A stretch of 64,000 bases of DNA from contig CM048650.1 of the NCBI GenBank assembly GCA_026413185.1, forward strand, positions 96,181,730 to 96,245,729, read 5' to 3'. Both the position numbers and the translations under genes were made by a program. This DNA is from Pueraria montana var. lobata. Lineage: Eukaryota; Streptophyta; Magnoliopsida; Fabales; Fabaceae. Below, in pieces: positions 56,794 through 64,000 of this stretch. A model generated the notes under the pieces. That model searched no databases. It worked only from the letters and a program-made list of their open reading frames with translations, and was not told where the DNA came from. The first letter of the stretch is position 1, and every line of letters starts with the position of its first letter.

Positions 56794-57795
56794 ATCCATT
56801 CTTTTGCTTTGGCAAGAAGTGGAGGCTAAGCTCACCAGAAGAGAAAAGTAAGCAATAGAATCAGTCAATCAGGTAAAGGACATTGGAAGTAGCTAGAGAA
56901 ATAATTAGCATAGACATGATCCACTAAACTCATGCATTAGGTTTATTTGCCTTTAAAAAATGCATTAGGTTTATTTTATGCAAATATTTACCACGAATTA
57001 ATGTGACTATAATCATGAGATTCAACACTGGTTTTTACTTAAAAAATACACTGTTTATTTTTTTGTACAGTGACAGTAATAAAATTTGAATCTAGAATCA
57101 ACTATCCAACTTTCTACTACTTATCCAACCCTAGTAAATTAGAGATTCAATAGTACTGGTGTATGTATAACATTTGAGTGAAATCTACTTTTTTAATTAA
57201 AAAGTGAAATAAATTAGCAGGCTGAAGGGCTCTAACTAAGACAAAATAAAACAATAAATGGTTCTAGCTGAGGGTTTATGTATATTATTGACATGAACCA
57301 ATTTGGTGTATAAAATTAATTATATCAAGTCTTTAAAATAAAAGCTAAAGCATACAACAAAAAAAACAAAGTTAAAGATAAATTTTCAAATATTTATGTA
57401 CCCCGGGAATATGCTAACTTATAAATAGTTAAATACAAGGTGGGTGCCTGGTTAGTTAGACGAGGTGTGACTCACTGAATAAAAATAAAATAAAATAAAA
57501 AGATGAGGTGTGACTCATAATACAATCTAAATAATTCAATATTTGGTGCCATATATAAACTTATTGTTAAAAGTTTATAATAATAATTATACCAATATAT
57601 AGAGTTTGCTATTAGTAATATTTTAAGTGAACAAACAGGTGACGACAAATATTGACACTTCAAAATTCAAAGTTCAATAAGCACGATGCCAAAATCCATG
57701 GAACTTTCAAAGAAACAACCATTACAAGAAAATTATAAACAAAGACCTGCACGTTGTGCCACAGTAGTTATCAGAAAAATACAATTATTTAAACA
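56794..57795. other. Upstream region of the second ERF gene
   Basis: AT-rich, no coding features. GAGGTGTGACTCA is repeated at about 57460 and 57504. Confidence 0.45.
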
Positions 57796-57805
57796 AATTC
57801 GATGC

Positions 57806-57811
57806 TATAAA
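57806..57811 (+). promoter_or_regulatory. TATA box of the second ERF gene
   Basis: CTATAAATGA, 90 bp before the ATG, consistent with a leader of about 55-60 nt. Confidence 0.65.
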
Positions 57812-57895
57812 TGATACACTGCACCATATGGTTCAAGGCACACACATTGGTGCTTCCACCAAACACAGCGCGCAAAGTTAGCTGAAAATTAAAAC

Positions 57896-58513
57896 ATGGC
57901 TTCAGCCACCGTAGATTCCGATTTTGCATTCTTGGAATCTGTTCAACAATACCTACTTGGACATGATTCCATCAATCTCATGCCTCAATCCCACCAGGTT
58001 GCATCTCATGATCCATTTTCAAACCCCAAATCTGATGGTGATTCGGAGAACACTGTTTTCCGCAGTGAGGATGCAACAGCTGTGGAGGCGCGTGATGTTA
58101 ACGCGCCACCAACATGGAAGCATTACAGAGGGGTAAGACGTAGGCCGTGGGGGAAGTTCGCGGCTGAGATTAGGGATCCAAAGAAGAATGGAGCTAGGGT
58201 TTGGCTTGGGACTTATGATACTGAAGAGAAAGCAGCTTTGGCATATGACAAAGCCGCTTTCAAAATGCGTGGCCAAAAGGCCAAGCTGAATTTTCCTCAC
58301 CTTATCGACTCCGACAATTCAGATGTATTGTCGGAGCCAGTTATGGTGACAACTTCCAAGCGAAGTTTGTCAAAAATTTCTCTGCCATTGTCACCGTCGT
58401 CGTCATGTTCAGATGATAGCTCAGAGTCACAAGGGACAAAGAGGAGGAAGAGCCTGGCTGATCTACTGAATAAATTAGCCAAGAATAGAAGCCAAGTCAA
58501 GGTGGAAAGTTGA
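57896..58513 (+). CDS. AP2/ERF transcription factor (ERF subfamily, group IX-like)
   Basis: Intronless, 205 aa, nuclear regulator expected to bind GCC-box promoters of ethylene, jasmonate or stress-response genes. An N-terminal motif FAFLESVQQYLLGHD (10-24) corresponds to TLSDLVQHYMHHD of the first ERF gene. The AP2 domain (about 76-134) is canonical: HYRGVRRRPWGKFAAEIRDP, GARVWLGTYDTEEKAALAYD and FKMRGQKAKLNFP, with all the usual Arg and Trp contact residues and the ERF-type Ala/Asp pair. A Ser-rich stretch (155-180) precedes KRRKSLADLLNKLAKNR (183-199), the same C-terminal motif as in its neighbour and a likely nuclear localisation signal. The two genes share orientation and motifs, so an old tandem duplication is likely. 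A specific orthologue cannot be named from the sequence alone. Confidence 0.95.
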   Translation: MASATVDSDFAFLESVQQYLLGHDSINLMPQSHQVASHDPFSNPKSDGDSENTVFRSEDATAVEARDVNAPPTWKHYRGVRRRPWGKFAAEIRDPKKNGARVWLGTYDTEEKAALAYDKAAFKMRGQKAKLNFPHLIDSDNSDVLSEPVMVTTSKRSLSKISLPLSPSSSCSDDSSESQGTKRRKSLADLLNKLAKNRSQVKVES

Positions 58514-59473
58514 AGTGGCTAGAGGAATGTGCATGTTGTACAATTTGATCAATCGTTAATGAGATTCCAACGATTGTAATCTAATCTGGTGTTCATAGTA
58601 TGTAATTTTGTTCACCATTGTGCACTGTCAAGTTTGATGAAATTATTTGCATACCATTGATGAAGTTCAAGTTGTGACGTTTCACAATATAGATGAGAAT
58701 TAATCCTGAAATATCAATAAAACCAAGAAAAGGTTGATTCACGTTCAACTTTTAACTTGCACTATGGATTGATTATTAGTTGTAAAATAGTAAAAATCTA
58801 TACTATAAATATGTATGGAAAAGTTTAATTTATTGGTCAATTATTACAACCTCATCCAATTATGCAATACTTAATTTTTTTTGTTAGCTCCACCCTCCGG
58901 TGGTTACAAAGTTATCGTCAGCAAATGATGAAACATACCCGACAGAGGAGAATGAGTGTACAAAAAGTAGAGGAGGAAGGTTTGGTAACTTATGGTATGT
59001 ATTGTTTGGTGTTTAAAGGCTTAATTTGAGTTTGAGTTGGAGTTAAAGAGAAGCAGGGGAAGAGGAAAGGTGGTAAAAATGGACAATTAAAGAGGGAAAA
59101 AGGAAGTGATGGGAGAGAAAAATGAAGGGAGTCGTAAGAATGAAATTAAAGGAATGCCTTAATTTGATTTTCCCTTTTTTGATCAAGTTGGTTTGATTCA
59201 ATTAGTATGTAAAATTTTCTAAATTTAAACCTATATTAATGTGTTTTGATTGGCTTAATATGTACTTTTCTTCTTAAACCTAAACCATTTTAATTGGAGC
59301 CCACTCCTAATCTCCGGCTCCACAACCAACCCTACCTTTGCATCGCCTCCAGCTAAAGAGGGGAACCCTTGTCCTTCCCTTACTACCTACTTTCATTTCT
59401 TTAATCATTACTTTTTATCAAAATAGTACTGTTTCCTTAATTATAATTGTTTTACATATACCTGACTTTGAAG

Positions 59474-59512
<39 letters not shown>

Positions 59513-60435
59513 TTAATTTCTTTATATGCATGCAAGGTTTAGTTCATGTTGTGTGAGTAGGTGTAGGATTTGTTAATAATATACTACTCTGGAAGAATAA
59601 GATCGAAGTTATAATATTAAGTGTGTTAATATTTTTCAAAGTGTATAATAACTTATTAAAATACTCTTTCAACAATTAAGTAAGAGCATATATATATAGG
59701 CCCCTTCTAATATACTCATATCGTACTTGTTAATTTTTAAGCAGAGGGTATTCTAGCATGCTACAATTTAAATTTGTTAAAACACTTTAAAATGTTTTGC
59801 TTACTGATGTATCTTTCCAAAAAATTAAACAAGTGGAAGTATTTTTTTTTTATCAGCCAAATAAATTTCATTAAAAACAGGTACAGGGGTACCTGTACCT
59901 TCCCTTTACAAAAAAGAGCCAATACTACAATTGTCCAGATATACCCAACTATGCATATACTATATATGCAGTTTTGCCATTTACAAAAGAATCTTAATCC
60001 TACTATGTAATTGTAAACCTTATAGCAGAAAGCTGTATACTAGCGATGGTAAATAATCTGCATGCTAATACCCCTTCCCTAATCCCAAGCATCATGAACC
60101 GAGCCGTCATACAAATTCCCCAATTGCAGCATATTTCCTCCAATATTCAGAATATAACAAATAAGATCGTTGTTGAAGCATTTGCATTCCAGAGGATATA
60201 AAATGTAAAAGCTTCCAACATAACACCTTTTGGAAATCTGAACGCATGTATATATAGCTTATCATCCATCATGCATCCCAACCTTTCTGTAAAAAATACT
60301 AAACGTTTTTAATACAAAATCCTAGGTTTGTGTACCATTCATAAAAGGAAAATGTGTTAAGAAAAACAGAACATGCATAAGAATAGAAAACTTATAAACG
60401 TATAAAGAAGAGAGGAGCTAGCAGAGGAGCAAATC
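58514..60435. other. Spacer; (TA)n at 59475-59509 and a possible LINE 3' end
   Basis: No gene is recognised. A (TA)n microsatellite lies at 59475-59509. From 59843 a T-run leads into TATCAGCCAAATAAATTTC and a near-palindrome GGTACAGGGGTACCTGTACC; on the minus strand this looks like a LINE 3' end with a poly(A) tail, but no LINE coding sequence is present. Position 60240-60430 is unassigned. Confidence 0.4.
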
Positions 60436-60665
60436 TGTTATGATATATTTCAGATTTTGCATATAGCTGAACTGTTACAGCAAGTGATTTAAATACAAAG
60501 CCAACAAGTTTCTGATTGGGTGAAACAAACAGCAAAATAAAGGCTAATTAAAAATAGGCATCATTAGCGCACAACTAGCTATTAATTAAAAGCATGCTTA
60601 AAAAGTAAACAGACATGTTGCAGAGGTATTAAATAAAATAGTTGGGAAAATCTCATATTCTAACA
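60436..60665 (-). repeat. 3' LTR of the copia element (about 230 bp)
   Basis: On the minus strand it starts TGTTAGAATATGAGA right after the purine tract and ends ATATCATAACA, giving a TGTTA...TAACA terminal inverted repeat. The far end is inferred from that repeat, as no second LTR is in view. Confidence 0.7.
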
Positions 60666-62400
60666 CTCCTCCTTGAGATTTTTCTTCATTAATACTCCAA
60701 GCTTTTATCTCAATTCTTCAAACTTGCCTTTGGAGAGGGCCTTTGTCATGATATCTGCAATTTGATTTTCTGAATTGCAGTGTTCCAAACTAATTTATTT
60801 TGATTTTTCAATTTCTCTAATAGCATGATACTTCACTTTAATGTGTTTAGTCCTTCCATGCTGAACAGGATTCTTTGCTATAGCAATAACTGACTTGTTG
60901 TCCACCCAAATGAAATAGTTGCATCTTGAATTTGCCCAACATCTAATAGAACTTTTCTTAACCAAATGGCTTGATTTGCTGTTGCTGCAGCTGAAATATA
61001 CTCAGCTTCAGCTGAGGATTGGGCCACCACATCTTGTTTCTTCGAATTCCATGAGAAAATACCACTGCCAAAGGAGAAAACATAGCTTGAAGTACTTTTT
61101 GCATCATCTAAACTTCCAGCCCAGTCACTATCTGCATAGCCTTGAAGATCTCCACTTTCATTCTTCAGGAACCAAAGACCATAGTCAATTGTACCTCTTA
61201 TGTATCTCAAAACTCTCTTTGCTACACCATGATGAACTTGACTTGGAGAACACATAAACCTGGACAATAAACTAGCAGCAAACATTAAATCTGGTCTGGT
61301 GGCTGAAAGATACAACAAGCTCCCAATTAAACTTCTATAAACAGAAGCATCTGCTCTAACATCATCGTCATTCTTTGATAGCTTTTCATTAACAACAAGT
61401 GGAGTGGCTATGGGCTTGCATTTCTCCATGTGAAATTTTCTCAAAACCTCCAAAGCACACTTCTTTTGTGAAATGAAGATTTCAGCATTTGTTTGGAAAA
61501 ACTCCATTCTAAGAAAAAAATTCATTTCACCCAAATCTGTCATTTCAAATTCTTTCTCCATATCCTTCTTGAATTGACTTAGGGAATTTGGTTCGCTCCC
61601 TACCACCAATAAATCATCGACATATAAGGAAATGATGAGTTGCACTTCATTTTTTGACCACTTCACATACAAAGTGGCTTCATTATCACTCCTTTTAATG
61701 CCATTTTGCAGAAGATAACCATCAATTCTGCTGTACCAGGCCCTTGGTGCTTGTTTCAGGCCATATAAAGCTTTGTGAAGCTTGTAAACTTTATTTTCTA
61801 GAACTTGAAAACCTTCAGGTTGTTCAACATAGATGTCTTCCACAAGCAAACCATTTAAGAAAGCTGACTTCACATCAAAATGATATATTTTACAGCCCAA
61901 CTTGGCTGCCAAGGCTGCAAGCAATCTAATTGTATCATGTCTTGCTACTGGAGCAAATGTATCAGAAAAATCAACACCATGCTGTTAAAAATAGCCTTTT
62001 ACCACCAATATAGCTTTAAGTTTGTTCACAGAACCATCAGAATTGAGTTTAGTTCTGTAAACCCACTTAACACCAATTACCTTTTGATTTTTTGGTCTGT
62101 CCACCAGCTGCCAAGTGTTGTTTTTCTCTATCATATTGATCTCCTCCTACATGGCAGCTATCCAACCTTCTGTTTCAGCAACTTCGTCATAGTTTGTAGG
62201 CTCTAATGCAGCCACATTGCATCTAGCATAAACATCCTCCAAGCTTCTGCTACCTTTGACTGGAAACTCAGTGTCACTATAATTTTCTCCTTCATCTTCA
62301 GAATCTTGCTCTTGCAAATTTTCATCTCCAGGCAGTCCATTACTTGGGCCTTCAGCTTGACTTTTCTCCTAATTCCACTTTGACAGCTCATCAAATTTCA
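60660..62400 (-). pseudogene. Copia reverse transcriptase and RNase H, broken
   Basis: The RT begins with WQLVDRPKNQKVIGVKWVYR-type text near 62110 and has DVKSAFLNG, YGLKQAPRAWY and the catalytic YVDDLLVVG. RNase H follows with GYADSDWAGS, SSAEAEYISAAAT and, after a frame change near 60880, a DNKSVIAIAKN-type segment and the C-terminal tail that ends at a stop overlapping the LTR start. Stops are visible at 62147 and 61983, and frames change more than once. The catalytic Asp pair and RNase H acidic residues remain, but the chain is interrupted. Confidence 0.9.
60666..60680 (-). promoter_or_regulatory. Polypurine tract of the copia element
   Basis: On the minus strand, AATCTCAAGGAGGAG directly precedes the LTR. 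It also codes the last residues of pol. Confidence 0.75.
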
Positions 62401-62567
62401 CATCTTTGCTGACAATAATTTTTTTGGTTTCCAAATTGTATATTCGGTATCCTTTGGAGTTGCTACTGTACCCCAAGAAGATACCAACTTCAGATTTATG
62501 ATCAAGCTTGCCCCTTTTCACTTGTGGAACAAGAGCATAACACATATAACCAAAAACTTTTTAGATT

Positions 62568-63602
62568 CTACATTGAAGGCTTCCTTCCATACCATGCTTC
62601 AAAAGGTGTTTTTCCTTTCAAAGTTTTGGTGGGCTGCATATTCAACAAATGTACTGAGGTATTAATAGCCTCAGCCCAAAAATTTTTAGGAAGGCCTTTT
62701 TCAAACAACAAACATCTTGCCATCTCCATAGTTGTTCTGTTCTTCCTTTCACTCACTCCATTTTGTTGAGAAGTGTAAGGAACAGTCAATTGATATTGAA
62801 TTCCAGCTTGCTCACAAAATTTTTCAAACTCCCTTGTTGTATACTCAGTTCCATTATCAGATTTGAGAACTTTAATTTGATAGCCAGCCTCATTTTCAAC
62901 CATGGACTTAAATATAAAAAATACAGCAAATACCTCTGACTTTTGCTTCAGAAAAAATACCCAGCACATCCTTGTAAAATCATCTATAAATAACAGAAAA
63001 TACTTACTACCATTTAAAGATGATATGCTCATGGGTCCACACACATCAGTGTGTATAAGTTGCAATTTTTCTATTGCTCTCTAGCGTGCTGTAGTTGGAA
63101 AAGGCAATCTACTTTGCTTTCCTTATTAGCATACATCACATACATCAATATTATCTTCAATGGCAGGAAAATTTTTAACTAAGTCATTTGAACTCATTTG
63201 CTTAATAGTGGAGTAGCTAAAATGACCAAGTCTTTTATGCCACAAAGAGGAATCATCTACTTTACTTGGGAAAGCATGCATATTTGTCTTCTTCCACTTT
63301 ATTAGAAAGCTTTTATCTCTCATTTTAATGGACATAAGTTCACACCCGGAAGGGTAAAAAATAGTGCATCTCATATCTTCAAAGCATAAAGAATAATTTC
63401 TTTCTAGCATTTGTCCCACACTCAACAGGCTTTGATTTAACTCAGGCACAAATAAAACATTTGAAATATATTTGATACCTAAAGAAGTTTCAATAGCAAC
63501 TACTTCTTTGCCCTTGACATCAACACATTCTTCATTGCCAATGGTGACTTTGGAGAAGTAGGACCGATCAAGTTCCTTAAAAATGCTAGCATTATGGGTC
63601 AT
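62568..63602 (-). pseudogene. Copia protease end, pre-integrase zinc region and integrase, with stops
   Basis: The protease C-terminal part (VLFVPELNQSLLSVGQ) leads to the zinc region with LWHKRLGHFSYSTIKQM and CDVC. Three in-frame stops (TAA TAA at 63121-63126 and a TAG near 63083) separate it from the integrase core: first Asp in LIHTDVCGPM, FIDDFTRMCWVFFL, second Asp in KSDNGTEY and Glu in NGVSERKNRT. It ends at KTPFEAWYGRKPSM and a stop at 62568, where the frame shifts. The same frame joins the two open parts, so only point changes separate them. Confidence 0.9.
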
Positions 63603-63744
63603 ATGGTTTGTGCACCCGTTGTCTATTAGCCAAGCTTCTCTGCTATTGCTGGCTGAATAACACGTAGCAATAAAAAGCTGCTCCTCAACCTATTGGTGAT
63701 GCTCAACAACTTGAGTATGCTGTCCCAACTGGTTTGCTTTTATT

Positions 63745-64000
63745 TTTGCAAACCTTCTCCACATGACCAAGTTGATTACAAGCCTTGCATTTAATGGTTG
63801 GCCTGAACCAACAAAAGTTTTCAGTATGGTTGCTTTTTTTTACGGTGGGAACAAGGCGGGAACTTATTTTTCCAGCCTCCTACTTTCTTGTTGCTTTCTT
63901 CCTCCTTCTTTTCTTTTCCTTTTTTTCCACCAAATGGTTTATTCCCAGAACTGCTCCAGCCTTGGACTTTGCCTTTGGAGTGTGCCACAAGAGCACCTTC
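63745..64000 (-). pseudogene. Copia Gag zinc knuckle and flank, partial
   Basis: On the minus strand CKACNQLGHVEKVCK (C-X2-C-X4-H-X4-C) lies near 63740-63790, the nucleic-acid-binding knuckle of Gag, preceded by a Lys/Pro-rich stretch. Frames are broken and the gene continues past the window edge. Confidence 0.75.

Larger units (their letters stand above)
60436..64000 (-). mobile_element. Ty1/copia retrotransposon, 3' part, runs off the window
   Basis: In element order from the right edge: Gag zinc knuckle, protease end and pre-integrase region, integrase, RT, RNase H, purine tract and 3' LTR. This protease-integrase-RT-RNase H order defines copia. Several in-frame stops and frameshifts make this copy inactive. 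The 5' LTR and target-site duplication would lie beyond 64000. Confidence 0.92.

Noticed and set aside
60000..60430. Possible extension of the copia LTR further left
   Set aside because: The TGTTA...TAACA terminal inverted repeat gives a natural end at 60436; sequence further left shows no matching start.
1..64000. CRISPR arrays, operons, prokaryotic or organelle insertions, rRNA genes
   Set aside because: No evenly spaced short repeats with unique spacers, no bacterial gene layout and no rRNA or organelle gene sequence were recognised.

Overview
This is nuclear DNA from a flowering plant, almost certainly a eudicot. A legume is my guess from the style of the repeats, but nothing here proves it. 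The evidence for a plant is spliced genes with GT-AG introns, two plant-specific AP2/ERF genes, a plant-type COP9 signalosome gene, very AT-rich spacers and dense nested transposable elements of plant families.

Host genes are few. (1) A nine-exon gene on the + strand (7363-13445) encodes COP9 signalosome subunit 7 (CSN7). (2) Two AP2/ERF transcription factor genes on the + strand (52168-52677 and 57896-58513) are intronless, 5.2 kb apart and share N- and C-terminal motifs, so they look like a tandem paralog pair. The first has lost the usual Trp and two usual Arg residues of the DNA-contacting face. (3) A possible two-exon microprotein gene (5690-6062) has a TATA box but no recognised family.

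The rest is mostly mobile DNA. Region 16639-23647 is a complete non-autonomous Athila-like LTR retrotransposon (minus strand; gag plus a broken protease, no RT or integrase). Region 28174-44402 is a 2.36-kb tandem duplication. Its right copy has been split by a MULE-type foldback element, a larger MULE that itself carries a MITE, and a 9.5-kb Ty3/gypsy element of Tat type. The Tat-type element has an antisense ORF that is interrupted by a hAT element. The duplication breakpoint lies inside a CACTA transposon (44296-46687), which carries another hAT element. A probable Helitron lies at 49057-50927, and the 3' part of a Ty1/copia element runs off the right edge (60436-64000).

A recurring theme is small foldback elements with 9-bp target-site duplications (Mutator type). 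I find nine at 3056, 12735, 13639, 26628, 31138, 32806, 47343, 50481/56601 and 51324 (the 50481 and 56601 copies belong with 26628), plus the larger element at 32041. Several have empty sites visible in the window, so their ends are fixed to the base.

The most unusual structure is the upstream end of the 9.5-kb Tat-type element. Where a 333-bp LTR should be, there is a 27-bp perfect hairpin made from the LTR's own U5 end, still flanked by an intact 5-bp target-site duplication. This is what a self-primed (snap-back) minus-strand strong-stop cDNA would leave after integration.
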